Source: Encephalitozoon hellem ATCC 50504 (lineage: Eukaryota > Microsporidia > Unikaryonidae). Taken from it: a stretch of 64,000 nucleotides of DNA. The position numbers and the translations under genes were made by a program. Below the pieces are notes generated by a model. It saw only the letters and a list, made by a program, of their open reading frames with translations. It was not told the origin of the DNA and ran no database searches. Shown piece after piece: positions 1 through 10,421 of the stretch. Each line of letters starts with the position of its first letter. Within the stretch, counting starts at the first letter, position 1. Location of the stretch: NCBI RefSeq assembly GCF_000277815.2, contig NC_018469.1, positions 1-64,000 on the forward strand, in the 5' to 3' direction.

Positions 1-384
1 ATCATCACACACAAACACAACAGCATAAACACAAACAACTATCTCACACAACACACATCATCACTCACCCATAACCTAAACACACAACAAAACTACTCCA
101 TAAACCCCTCTCACAAACACAAACAATAATCAAAATCATCAACATACACAATTCACAAAATAAAAAAAAAAGCCAGAATCACACAACAAAAAAACTAAAA
201 CTAACATCACGCACATCATCACACACAAACACAACAGCATAAACACAAACAACTATCTCACACAACACACATCATCACTCACCCATAACCTAAACACACA
301 ACAAACACACACAAAACAAAAAAAACACCACACAGCACCACGCATCACACACAACACACCCTCTCACACACAAAAACACAAAAT
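1..384. repeat. Subtelomeric A/C-rich repeat region
   Basis: This stretch lies between the window edge and the 3' end of the LSU rRNA and holds no credible gene. The plus strand is almost pure A, C and T, with fewer than ten G residues in about 380 bases. Bases 1-91 recur without a mismatch at 215-305, a period of 214 bp. The first copy touches the window edge, so more copies probably lie beyond it. The composition and the rRNA next to it point to subtelomeric or rDNA spacer DNA. No telomeric simple repeat is visible. Confidence 0.8.
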
Positions 385-609
385 GCACAGCCTCAAAATG
401 TCGGAATACTCCTCCATTCGTACAGCTTGCATCCACAACGGTCGTCTTCCGCTAATCATAATACAGCGCAGTCAGTCTTCAGGCTTAGAGGCCTTCAGCC
501 ATTATACTCCCGACGTAGCTCCGCAACAGCCAGCAGGCACGCCGCTCCACCAGAGGTCGCAATCAAGAGTTCCTTCTCGTACTATCAAGATTTACTGCAC
601 AGTCAATCA

Positions 610-664
<55 letters not shown>

Positions 665-770
665 GTTGGTGGGTGAACAATCCAACACTTCGCAATTTCT
701 GCTTCACGATGATAGGAAGAGCCGACATCGAAGAATCAAAAAGCAGCGTCGCTATGATCGCTCGGCTGCT

Positions 771-802
<32 letters not shown>

Positions 803-1087
803 TCACCCATGTCCCAAACACTAATAGGACATGGGATCTCTAGGCCAGGGTTTCCCCCAAAACAATCCCGCAATAGGAATAGTCTCAAGCAGGCTTATGC
901 CCTTGTGCTCCACGCGTGGTTTCCTTCCCCGCTGAGCCCGCCTTAGGACGTCTGCGTTAATCTTTAGCAGTCGTGCCGCCCCAGCCAAACTCCCCACATC
1001 CATAAATAAACCGCTGAGGCGCAGTCATAGTGGTCTCGCACAAACTCCCCACCTCTCTTCATAACCACCCCCAGCACTTCTCACATG

Positions 1088-1123
<36 letters not shown>

Positions 1124-1220
1124 GATCAGCCCAAGCCCGTTCCCTTGGCTGTAGGTTCACAATACAAGTCGTAGGGACAGTGGGAATCTCGTTGCTCCAT
1201 TCATGCGCGTCACTAATTAC

Positions 1221-1273
<53 letters not shown>

Positions 1274-2855
1274 ACTCGCTTAAACTTAAAAAGTCATAAC
1301 TAAAAGTGCACTGGGCAGAATTCACTTTGCGTCCTTTCGCAAAGCTATGTTTTTAGTAAACAGTCAGATTCCCCACAATAAACAGTTCTAGCACGCTAGA
1401 GCCAATCCTTCTCCCAAAGTTACACATCCATTTTGCCGACTTCCCTTACAACCTTTAAATAAAACGCTTCCGTGGCAAACAGTGGACACCAGATGCGGTA
1501 TAGGTACGACACATACACTTCTTTTTCATCGGAACAGGCACTCCCCACATCAGTTGCTTCGTCTCTTAACAATCCACAACAAAAATCACCCTAGTTCTGC
1601 TATCCTAGAGTAAAGGTTACCCCCATCCGTCATCATCAAGTCGCCTCAAAGCATACATACACACAATCGTCAATGCGTCTCCGTATAAACAGTCGATTCA
1701 CCCCTAAAAATAGGGAACCCTCGTCCACATCCTAAATCATTTTCTTGTTACTACTACCAAGATCTGCTCATATCACCCCTCCACCCCCGCTCACGCGAGG
1801 ACCTTCATCAGAATAATATCGCCCTCTTACTCAGCAAAACCACAGCGGCATCAGATAGCAATTCAATCCCTTCCATTTTCTCCAGCGCCCAATTCGGTAG
1901 GTACGTTGCAACACGTTTCTTAGCGGATGCCAACCTCCATGGCCACCGTCCAACTGTCAAAATCAAACCGCCAGATTCACTTCCCTTGCATAAGACTCCT
2001 TAGCCGCAAAAAAGGTTCATCCCTCCTCGCACATCATGCTTACCACAATATGCCCACTAGCAACATCATTAAAAGACATCTTCAAAGTTTAACGACAAAA
2101 GTCATTAGTGCTTTACAACATCTTACATAAATAATCAGTCGCCGCCGTCCTGAGAGACATTTCAGAGGGAACCAGCTACCAGATGGTTCGTTTGGTCTTT
2201 CGCCCCTATGTCCATATCATGCCATCGAGTTGCACGTCAGAATGGCTTAGATCCTCCAGAACACTTTCGCATCCCTTCAATCAATACAAACATAGTTCAC
2301 CATCTTTCGGGTCGGATCATCACATCCAATCGCTCTCGCTCAACAATGTAATCATCCTCTCCTTGGTCCGTGTTTCAAGACGGGTGGGAAAAAAACCCCC
2401 ATTCACTCAATCCATTTTCATTTCTCATCATTAATCTTTTCACACTTCAATCACTCTACTTATTCGCTATCGGTCATCATCACATATTTAGCCTTGGATG
2501 CACATACCACCCACATTCAGGCTGCACTACCAAACAACCCTACTCATCACAAAAAAAGACAACACTTACAGGCCTATCACCCCCTAAGAAAACAGATTCC
2601 AATCCGTCCTCAGCATCGTCATCCTAATTCACAACTCACACACGTGATTACCACACAGGCTCATATCCTTTCACTCGCCGCTACTCAGATAATCCTATTT
2701 AGTTTCTTCTCCTCCCTTTAGTAATATGCTTAAGTCAAAGGGGTCCACAGGCGCACAAACACCTAATTCAGACATCCGCTAAAAAAAACGGCATATCGTC
2801 CTCCAGCACGTCCTTCATCGCAGATAATGCCAATCAATCCCATGGATAGAGAAAG
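385..2855 (-). rRNA. Large-subunit (23S-like) rRNA with fused 5.8S region
   Basis: Structural RNA of the 60S subunit, transcribed right to left. The 5' part, near 2820-2850, contains the 5.8S signature GATGAAGGACG, with no spacer between it and the rest of the LSU. Fusion of 5.8S to LSU is a hallmark of microsporidia. The sarcin-ricin loop appears as the complement of AGTACGAGAAGGAAC near 570-584. The length of about 2.47 kb fits the reduced LSU of Encephalitozoon, against about 3.4 kb plus 5.8S in yeast. Both ends are estimates: the 3' end is where rRNA-like sequence gives way to A/C-rich repeat, and the 5' end is taken just before the 5.8S-like block. All open frames inside are spurious. 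Confidence 0.93.
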
Positions 2856-2899
2856 AAAAACTAAAAAACTAAAAATCCCCACAAAATAATCAAATCAAC
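2856..2899 (-). other. Internal transcribed spacer (single ITS)
   Basis: About 44 A/T-rich bases lie between the SSU 3' end and the 5.8S-like start of the LSU. There is only one spacer because 5.8S and LSU are fused. The GTTT tandem repeats used to type E. cuniculi strains are not seen, which argues for another Encephalitozoon species. The boundaries are good to within about 10 bases. Confidence 0.7.
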
Positions 2900-4213
2900 A
2901 TACTGATCCTGCTGCTGGTTCTCCAACAGCAGCCATGTTACGACTTATATCTTATCTAACACGAAAGACTCAGACCTCTCAATCTTCGTCCACTGCGTCA
3001 TCTTAGATAGCGACGGGCGGTGTGTACAAAGGACAGGGACACATTCAAAATAACTTGTTCAATCATTCTTACTAGGAATTCCACGTTCAGAAGCCCATTA
3101 CACAGCTTCATCCCTCACAGTAGCCCACATAGGCATCTATCGTAGTGCGCGTGCCGCCCGCTTCATCTCAGGGCATAACGGACCTGTTCTGTTCCATTCC
3201 TCCCTTGCCCCATAGAGCACAGTCAAAAAGGGTCTCACATCTTACGTAACTTAATCCAAAGCTCACGCCATCCATTTAAAACGGCCATGCACCACCGCCG
3301 TAAGCATCATGTAAAAACACTCTCACACTCACTTCAGAACCGGTAAGTTGCCCCGCGTTGAGTCAAATTAAGCCGCACACTCCACTCCTTGTGGTGTCCT
3401 TCCGTCAATCTCTTCAAGTTTCACTCTTGCGAGCATACTATCCCCAGAACCCACATACTTAAGATTTCTCTCGGACAACACTAAAACAGTCCCGTCCAGT
3501 CGGCATCGTTTACTGCTAGAACTAAAACGGTATCTAATCGATTTCGATCCTCTAGCCTTCGTCCTTCATCACCACAAAAGTCCAAGAACACAGCCTTCGC
3601 TTCTCTTCGTCCAGTCAGGGTCTTCGTATTTCACCCCTCGCCCAACTATCCAGTGCCCCTCGTCCTCTGCTACAATAAAACTACATCCACTAAAAACCAT
3701 AAACATCACTCAAAAGACATACAAACAACTACGGACATTTTAACTGCAGCATTCACCATAGACACTACTGGAGCAGGTATTACCGCGGCTGCTGGCACCC
3801 GACTTGCCCTCCAGTAAATCACAACAAATTTATACTTGCTAAACATCTTACTTCTCATAACCGCCTCCCCAATAAGGATTAGGCAAGTTTCGCGCCTGCT
3901 GCCATCCTTGGACGTAGTAGCCATCTCTCAGGCTCCCTCTCCGGAATCAAACCCTGATCCCCCGTCTCCCGTCTCCGCCTAGTTAGGCCATTACCCTAAC
4001 TACCAGCTGATAGGCCTACAACTTACTCGGTACGCAGTAGCTACAAACTACCACCCCCAGAACTTACCTGCAGTTTCCCACAGTTACATCCAGGCTCCCA
4101 ATCAAATCATCGTACTATCACTGAGCCGTCCGTCAATCCCCCATAAAGGCTTCATAAACATGCATGGCTTAGCCCCAGAGAATAGCATCCACGTCAGGCA
4201 GAATCAACCTGAT
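2900..4213 (-). rRNA. Small-subunit (16S-like) rRNA
   Basis: Structural RNA of the 40S subunit, on the minus strand upstream of the LSU. The 5' end carries the microsporidian start GGTTGATTCTGCCTGACGT, with the complement ending near 4211. The universal 530-loop GTGCCAGCAGCCGCGG is the complement of bases near 3782-3800. The universal 3' site GACGGGCGGTGTGTAC is read in complement near 3012-3027. The length of about 1.31 kb fits the shortened, bacterial-sized SSU of Encephalitozoon. The 3' end (GGATCAGTAT) is placed at 2900. Confidence 0.95.
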
Positions 4214-4630
4214 GCTAAAAACTCACGCACATCATCACAAACACAACACACCACACACAAATACTAACCAGTCACAACACAACACATCAAAAATCATTCA
4301 TCCTCATCATCAACTCTCCTTCTCTCTCATAGGACTCCCCTCCTTTCTCTCATCACACACACCTCTCCCCCAGCACCCCCCAAAATCACAAACTAAAACA
4401 ACAACACACAACTCATCAAATAACACATCCCCCCAAAAAATCACTCATCAACACATACCACAATAAACTAACATCGCCCACATCATCACACACTAGCATC
4501 CACTCATCAATCACACTCAACACACTCAACACAACACACACAACACAACATCACACACCAACAAACAACACACAGAACTCACATCCACAAACTAAACAAC
4601 AACACGAACAACACACAACACAACACAACG
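4214..4630. repeat. A/C-rich spacer upstream of the rRNA unit
   Basis: This low-complexity DNA lies just upstream of the SSU 5' end and probably contains the rRNA promoter and external transcribed spacer. The plus strand again has only about ten G residues. A block at 4223-4239 (TCACGCACATCATCACA) also occurs at 207-223 in the left repeat region, and a similar CACATCATCACACAC lies near 4477. The open frames here are artefacts of the composition. No promoter motif could be defined. Confidence 0.7.
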
Positions 4631-5226
4631 TCCCCTCATCTCTCTTTCAAATACTGTCTCAAGCCAACTATTTCCTTTACAGTACATGTTATAAGCTGTA
4701 AACGATAATATCATATCTGATATATGACTGATAAATTCTTTAACATATGATTCTTCTTGTGTACCTTTCCTCAAATCCTTGAACTTCGTAGTTGGTAATA
4801 CAGTGAGATTAGTTCCAAAGAAAATTGTTGGAAACAGTATAACCTTTTCCGATTTTTTTAATTCGATACCCCCAATATTCTTTATGGGTAGGGTGCAAAA
4901 CATTCTGTCAAATAGAATGATTATTTGAAGCACATTAAGTTTCATGGGTCTTTCTTCTATAGCTGTTCTAATATCTCCTTTTTTTCTTGTGATCATTATT
5001 GTAAAATCTTATTGATCATACATATACTCCTTTACTCCACCTATGAGCTCTTCTAATATTTCTAAATATACAGATGGTGATTCATTCAAAAGTAGATGTT
5101 TCTTCCCTATTGTGCAAAGTGGTACAGAAGGAAACCATATGCATTTGTATATGTTTTATCCCTTGCTAAATTCTTTATGGATCTAAGACTTTTATATGAA
5201 GTGATAACCTTAGCAATAAATAATTT
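4592..5226 (-). pseudogene. Broken subtelomeric gene, family not recognised
   Basis: The minus strand carries three coding-like segments that together look like one decayed gene. Segment 1 (5226-5110) is open for 39 codons. It then continues in a different frame as segment 2 (5155-5012), which ends at an in-frame TAA at 5009-5011. Segment 3 starts four codons later in the same frame, has an ATG at 4996, and stays open for 134 codons to 4592. Its last dozen or so residues (Val- and Cys-rich) are merely translation of the A/C-rich spacer, so the true C-terminus has been replaced by repeat DNA. The body is rich in Ile, Leu, Phe and Lys and looks like real protein, possibly one of the subtelomeric multigene families of Encephalitozoon, but I cannot name it. 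Segment 3 alone could still be annotated as a small hypothetical gene. Confidence 0.55.
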
Positions 5227-5345
5227 CTAATAATATAGTATATATATTAAATAAAGAAGATTAAAAAATAGCCTGATGAAACATAGAAGTAATGGGGTTT
5301 TATGCTTATAAGTAAAGATAGAAGAAACTGTTTTAATCAAAAAGC

Positions 5346-7397
5346 TTAGAGCTCTTCTCTTCCTACCTCCTTCTCTTCACCGGACTTTGCAGAGCTAAGG
5401 AATTCCTTAATTCCATTATCAAACTCCTGAAGCTTTTCTTCAATATGAATTCGAGGTGCTATTTCTTTGTGCTTTTCAAGCCAGAGCCTTGTCTTCTGGA
5501 CATATTCGAGAGCATCCTTCTTGATATTGTCAGGAATTACTTCAGTGAATTTTGGATTTTCGGCCTGTGATAGAGCATGTTCAAGCTTCCTGACCACTTC
5601 TCTTTTCTTCACAAGTTCTTGGTTTTCTTCACTATGGACCCTTTCTTCAAATCTCTCAATCTCCTCAGAGGTCATGTTAGCAACGACTGAACTGAAATAT
5701 GCATCTGCTGTTTTATCATTTTGCAAATCCACAGCCTTCACATAGATCTTTCCGTGGGTGTCGATTTCTAATGTGACAGCAATTCTTGGAACACCACGAG
5801 GCTGATTTCCAGGAAGATCCAATTCAATATCTCCAATATAAATGTTATCCTTAAAGCTTTCCAATCCACCCTGAGCAACACGAATCCTGACCTTCACCTG
5901 ATTGTCCTGTGCAGTGGTGAATTCTTTTGTTCCTGTTGCCGGAAGAAGAGCCCCCTTTGAAATAATAGCCTCGAAATGATCCTCTTCTGTACAAATTCCT
6001 AATGAGAGGGGAACACTATCGGCAGTCACAATTTGCTCAGACTCGCTTAGCATGCTAAGCTCGTTGGCAGTGTACAAGGCTGCACCCCTAGCAACTATTG
6101 TGTCAGCATTAACACCTTCATAGTGTATCTTGTCTGCTCCAAAAATCTCTTCGACAATGTCAATTACCTTGGGAATTCTTGTAGACCCACCAACAAGCAA
6201 TACTCGGTTGATGAGACTCTTGTCGTATCCCTTATTCTCTTTTCCGTCTCCGGATAGTAGCAAATCCATGGTACTTCTGATCTTAGAATAGAAGTCTTTG
6301 TTTAGTTCATTGAATTTCTCATTTGTGAGCTCCAAAGTTATGGACTTTTCTCCGTCATAAATAAAGCTCTTACTGATCGAAGGGTTTGCTTTCCTCCCTG
6401 GTGAATTGCGAACTTCGTCACAAATATCTCTTTTCATTTCTTCGACGAGATTTCTTAGCCTGAGCTTGACATTTTGGTTTTCCATCACATCAAACCCTGT
6501 ACTGCTCTTAATATAGTTGGCAAAGTGCTTTGTGAGGTTGTCGTTGACATTCTCACCACCAAGGAAGTTGTTTCCCCCGTAACTTGGGACCATCATGAAT
6601 CCTCCAGATGACTCCACAATAGAAACGTCAAATGTACCACCACCGAGATCGAATACGCAGATGTTCATGTCATCAACCTCTTCTTTAGTTGTAATTCCTT
6701 TCCTAATAAGGTCGTATGTATGAGCAAATGCTGCTGCAGACGGCTCCTTCCAAATCATGGGTGTCGGAAGCCCTGCCATCTCTGCTGCCTTTACAGTTGC
6801 TGCAACCTGGTTCAGATCAAAGTAAGCAGGAACCGTGATTGTTATTCCCTGAATCTTATATTCCTTTAGAATTTGATCCTTCAGCATGCGCAGAACATGG
6901 CTCGAGAGCTCCTCAGGTGTTACAGACTCATAGCCTTCTTGCCCATTCTCTTGGATCTTGTATGCCACTCTTCTCTTTCCTCCAACATTCTCTACAAATA
7001 TAGGCACAGATGCATTTCGCTTGATATCTTCAACCTTTTTGTCGATATTTGCAAGATCTTCAATTCCCATCCCTCTCTTGAAAGCATAGAAGTAGGAATT
7101 TGCATTCCCCTCAGCATTATACATTTGTAATCCTGGCCACCCAGATATGGCTTCATATTTCGATTTCTTTCCATCTCCCTCTTCCAGCTTCTTGAAGTAC
7201 ACAACAGACGGGTATGTCTCCTCTCCACTGGCAGAGAGGACAAATTTTGTGTCTTTCAGAGATGGACTATATACAGATATACAGCTATAGGTTGTTCCCA
7301 GATCAATTCCAACAGCAACAGATTCCCTCAAGTCGGCGCTTGCAGACACATTACATAAAATAGCAGCCAGTGTAAACAACAAATTCCTAACTAGCAT
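5346..7397 (-). CDS. KAR2: ER Hsp70 chaperone (BiP/Kar2-like)
   Basis: ATP-driven chaperone of the ER lumen that helps translocate and fold secretory proteins. The product has 683 residues. An N-terminal signal peptide (hydrophobic FTLAAILC) is followed by the Hsp70 nucleotide-binding domain with [10 protein letters not shown], the phosphate-2 motif [10 protein letters not shown] and the adenosine motif [10 protein letters not shown], then the substrate-binding domain and a helical lid. The C-terminus is REEL, which resembles the HDEL/KDEL retrieval signal. The longer open frame begins at a TTG at 7535. I chose the ATG at 7397 because it gives a clean signal peptide and has GGG directly upstream. 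The neighbour upstream on the same strand (FYV10-like) ends at 7520. The ER assignment rests on the signal peptide plus REEL and is strong. Confidence 0.93.
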   Translation of the reverse strand: MLVRNLLFTLAAILCNVSASADLRESVAVGIDLGTTYSCISVYSPSLKDTKFVLSASGEETYPSVVYFKKLEEGDGKKSKYEAISGWPGLQMYNAEGNANSYFYAFKRGMGIEDLANIDKKVEDIKRNASVPIFVENVGGKRRVAYKIQENGQEGYESVTPEELSSHVLRMLKDQILKEYKIQGITITVPAYFDLNQVAATVKAAEMAGLPTPMIWKEPSAAAFAHTYDLIRKGITTKEEVDDMNICVFDLGGGTFDVSIVESSGGFMMVPSYGGNNFLGGENVNDNLTKHFANYIKSSTGFDVMENQNVKLRLRNLVEEMKRDICDEVRNSPGRKANPSISKSFIYDGEKSITLELTNEKFNELNKDFYSKIRSTMDLLLSGDGKENKGYDKSLINRVLLVGGSTRIPKVIDIVEEIFGADKIHYEGVNADTIVARGAALYTANELSMLSESEQIVTADSVPLSLGICTEEDHFEAIISKGALLPATGTKEFTTAQDNQVKVRIRVAQGGLESFKDNIYIGDIELDLPGNQPRGVPRIAVTLEIDTHGKIYVKAVDLQNDKTADAYFSSVVANMTSEEIERFEERVHSEENQELVKKREVVRKLEHALSQAENPKFTEVIPDNIKKDALEYVQKTRLWLEKHKEIAPRIHIEEKLQEFDNGIKEFLSSAKSGEEKEVGREEL

Positions 7398-7519
7398 ACC
7401 CTTGTTCACAAAGAAAAAATTTATACTAAATTCTTTCCAATTTTTACATGTTGAACCATCAGAAACAGGCAAAGATTCCATATTAGGAAGTGGGCCACAA
7501 ACAAATATATACAGCACCT

Positions 7520-8515
7520 TTACAGGATGAAACAAAGCCTTGGATATCTCAGAGCACTATCTGTGGATTTTGAGCTAATACAAATATGATCTGATGACTC
7601 AATGTACCTGGATCCATAAATGAGTCCATCTTCAAAAACATATGGTTGATTGGTATCATCCATCTCCTCTGAGCTTCCTCGGCATAGAAGAATACTTATC
7701 TCATGCTTGTTAAATGGAACGTCTTCTCTTAACCTAAATGCCCTGCAGCATGCTGGACACCTGTTATTCTCTGTGTCAATGCACCTGTACGTTTTGTATG
7801 CCATCATTCCATATTCAATTCGCTGCATCAGCCTTGACTTAAATCCTCTTCTAAACAGCTTCAGTGCACACCCCAGGAATTGCTCTGCTGTCTTATTATG
7901 TCTTGAAAAAGGATACTTCCTAAAGTTTGAGTTCGATACAAGAATAGGTAAGTATGACTTTATCTGCTCGGGAACCCTCTTGAATTCTTTGTTGACAAAT
8001 TCCAATGCCTTATCGAATTCTTGCGCATGGCACATTTCTATGAATTTTTCAATTTTCAGGTCATTTTCAAGTGAAACTGCTTCTTCACACTTCATGCTTT
8101 TGAGCTCAACTCTATGTTCCCTGCAAAAAGACAAGGCTTCTTCAAACATCCCGCTTTCTATCTGGCTCTTGATCCCATAAACAAGCTTGTAGAAATCAGA
8201 GTCAGAATAATTCTTGATCGAAAATTTGTTGGCCAGCAGCAAAGCAGTGTCAAAGCACCCAATGTGCTCAAAATGCTCCATAATAAATACGCTGAGAACA
8301 TTCGTGGGCTCTCTCCTAGATGCTATCACTTTTGCATCTCTTTCCATTTCATCAATGTTTGATCCCACCACTTCTTTGAGCTTTTCTAACTTCTGCATAT
8401 ATTCCTCTTTGCTTATCTTTCTGTTTCTATACATCTGAAAGAGCCTTTCCATAAGCTTGCATGTTGTTCTAAGAGTGTTTGATATTCTTGCCTTTTGGAT
8501 TGTTGAAAGATCCAT
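7520..8515 (-). CDS. FYV10: GID/CTLH ubiquitin ligase subunit, Fyv10/MAEA-like
   Basis: Likely a subunit of the GID/CTLH E3 ligase, which marks proteins for proteasomal decay (in yeast, gluconeogenic enzymes). The protein has 331 residues. An N-terminal helical part leads into a LisH/CTLH-like helical region (residues about 90-230) and then a degenerate RING. The RING-like segment has CPAC followed by the hallmark order of Fyv10/MAEA: an ILLCR stretch, then [18 protein letters not shown], a spacing seen in MAEA and Gid9. It ends close to family expectation with a CRA-like tail. The start ATG at 8515 is the only reasonable one. No partner such as Rmd5 lies nearby. Fairly sure of the family, less sure that ligase activity remains. 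Confidence 0.75.
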   Translation of the reverse strand: MDLSTIQKARISNTLRTTCKLMERLFQMYRNRKISKEEYMQKLEKLKEVVGSNIDEMERDAKVIASRREPTNVLSVFIMEHFEHIGCFDTALLLANKFSIKNYSDSDFYKLVYGIKSQIESGMFEEALSFCREHRVELKSMKCEEAVSLENDLKIEKFIEMCHAQEFDKALEFVNKEFKRVPEQIKSYLPILVSNSNFRKYPFSRHNKTAEQFLGCALKLFRRGFKSRLMQRIEYGMMAYKTYRCIDTENNRCPACCRAFRLREDVPFNKHEISILLCRGSSEEMDDTNQPYVFEDGLIYGSRYIESSDHICISSKSTDSALRYPRLCFIL

Positions 8516-8644
8516 AAAAACAATTTCATTCTTTCAATATATACAAAGACTTGACATTACACTCAAGGAACTAAGATCAAGCCATAATTGGAAATAGATA
8601 TATTTATTGGGATTGCCTTCAAGACCTCAGGGGAGACCTTCTTT

Positions 8645-10363
8645 CTACTCAACTTCTACCTTGTGCAGTCTATTTGTTATTGAAAGATAAATGTCTTTAT
8701 GGAGTATTTTCCCTATTTTCTTGTCTACAAAAACCTCTCCGTCTTTTTTCCAGCTTCCATCCCTCTTTCTGTATCTTCTCAGGACTGGGACTCCTTCGCA
8801 AAGACTAAGCGCCACTATAGTTTCTCCTCCTTTTGAAAAAACTTCCATAACGTTTGTGTCATTGATCAGTTTTTCTTCAATTGCCCCATCTTTCATCTCA
8901 AATCCATATATCCCACTCCCGAACAGCGATACAAATAATGTTCCTTCAGAAATCCGGAAAGATGTAATATCCCTATCCTCTAGTATCCATTCTCCAGACT
9001 TTATCTTGAATATTCCACATCCATCAAGTAAGAAGACTCCCGCCTTTGTTTCTTCAATCTGTCGGATGTTCTCATTTCCAAGGCGCTTTGTAATCCCAGG
9101 CCCAATTACTTCAGTAAGACCCCCGTCAAGGTAAAGAAAAAGTCTCCCTCTATCTAGAACAACATCCTCTGGAGTGGCTGATATACCGATGCTGTCATAC
9201 TTTCGAATAAATCCTAGGCCTTCGTTCTCTATCCGATAGATACTTGCAGTTGCCCTTCTGCTTTTTCCTCCATACGATAGCCTGACAACACATCCCGAAG
9301 AATAAAAACAGTCAGACCCTTCAAGATAAGCTATCCTTTTCACATCCTCTTCTTCAAGATCATATATGAAAACATAGTTTCTCCTGACTGCAACTATAAG
9401 ACTTTCTAGGGATTTCCCGGTGCATTCCTTCTTGAATACATATGGTATATTGACTTTGGTTCTTTTCACGTTGTGTTCAAAAATTTCTTTGCCGGGTATC
9501 TCTTCTTCAACATGCTCAAAGTTGCCTAAAGGCTTACAGTAATCAAAACTAGGAAGAGAAAAAATCTGCTTTTTAACATGACCTGCTTTGGAGTCATACA
9601 CTAGAACACAGAATGTTGTCACCACATAGATATTGGTCCTATCCTGTATGAAATCTACAGGGTACCCCTCAAATGATGTCAGGAATACCTTTTCATCTCT
9701 CCTGGTTTCTATCCTAACAAGCTTTCTATCTTTGCATAAAACCAAAAGGCCTTCTAGTGCAGTTATTATAATTCTAACAACTGTTCGAGAGTGGTAATGA
9801 TATGACAGGCTTGTCTTCCCTTTCAAGAAATGGAGAATGTTTGCGTCATCTGCATATGCAATCATTCCATTCCTCACAGAAAGACATCTAATGTGAACAT
9901 TGCAAAGAACTTCCTCACTCTTTTTCCTTACAATATCAAACCTGATCAGGCTTCTGTTGCTGCATATATAGAAATCAGCTGCATCCCAAAAATAAACCCC
10001 TGCTTGGAAGTCAAAAAGTACATCCTGCTTCTCATCAATTCCCAAGCATCTATTCATTTTCTTTACTAGATAAAATAGCCGTCCATCGTGCATATGAAAG
10101 TCAAAAACTCCCTCGTTTGGAACCTCGGTTTCCTGAATTGGATCTCCAAATAAATCTTCGTAAACCAGCATCATCTTCTTGGTCAGGAAGTAATACTTTC
10201 CATCAAACTCCTTGGCAGCTTTGACTCGAAAAAAATCTTTTCTCCTTACAATCGTAAAATCTTCTTTTCGATATTCCTCAATAACATTCTCTCCTATCTT
10301 ATAAAACACTTCATTACCGATAAATATCTTTCTGTTATCCCCATTCAGTATCATAAGGGCCAT
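8645..10363 (-). CDS. Unknown beta-strand-rich protein, probable beta-propeller
   Basis: I do not recognise this 572-residue protein. It consists of repeated short hydrophobic strands separated by turns (for example YSSGCVVRLSYGG and ILFLDGC-like blocks), with a repeat spacing of roughly 40 residues that suggests one or two WD40-like or other beta-propellers without the GH and WD signatures. There is no signal peptide and no membrane segment. A charged stretch near residues 285-310 may link two propellers. Two ATGs lie close together, and the first (10363) is preceded by AAAATTTT. The gene is in a minus-strand run with the coiled-coil gene at 10422. Candidates by shape alone are an SSU-processome UTP propeller or a trafficking coat propeller; neither is supported by a specific motif. 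Confidence 0.8.
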   Translation of the reverse strand: MALMILNGDNRKIFIGNEVFYKIGENVIEEYRKEDFTIVRRKDFFRVKAAKEFDGKYYFLTKKMMLVYEDLFGDPIQETEVPNEGVFDFHMHDGRLFYLVKKMNRCLGIDEKQDVLFDFQAGVYFWDAADFYICSNRSLIRFDIVRKKSEEVLCNVHIRCLSVRNGMIAYADDANILHFLKGKTSLSYHYHSRTVVRIIITALEGLLVLCKDRKLVRIETRRDEKVFLTSFEGYPVDFIQDRTNIYVVTTFCVLVYDSKAGHVKKQIFSLPSFDYCKPLGNFEHVEEEIPGKEIFEHNVKRTKVNIPYVFKKECTGKSLESLIVAVRRNYVFIYDLEEEDVKRIAYLEGSDCFYSSGCVVRLSYGGKSRRATASIYRIENEGLGFIRKYDSIGISATPEDVVLDRGRLFLYLDGGLTEVIGPGITKRLGNENIRQIEETKAGVFLLDGCGIFKIKSGEWILEDRDITSFRISEGTLFVSLFGSGIYGFEMKDGAIEEKLINDTNVMEVFSKGGETIVALSLCEGVPVLRRYRKRDGSWKKDGEVFVDKKIGKILHKDIYLSITNRLHKVEVE

Positions 10364-10421
10364 AAAATTTTCAAGTTTCTGCTCAAAATCATAGTTTCAT
10401 CTTCAGGCTATCTTAAAGCCT

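Noticed and set aside
383..4200. About a dozen open frames of 60-85 codons inside the rRNA genes
   Set aside because: They overlap conserved rRNA sequence (sarcin-ricin loop, 530-loop, 3' universal site) and have no protein-like conservation or promoter triplet.
4212..4466. 84-codon His/Thr/Asn-rich frame
   Set aside because: It is the translation of the A/C-rich spacer next to the SSU 5' end; the composition explains the lack of stops.
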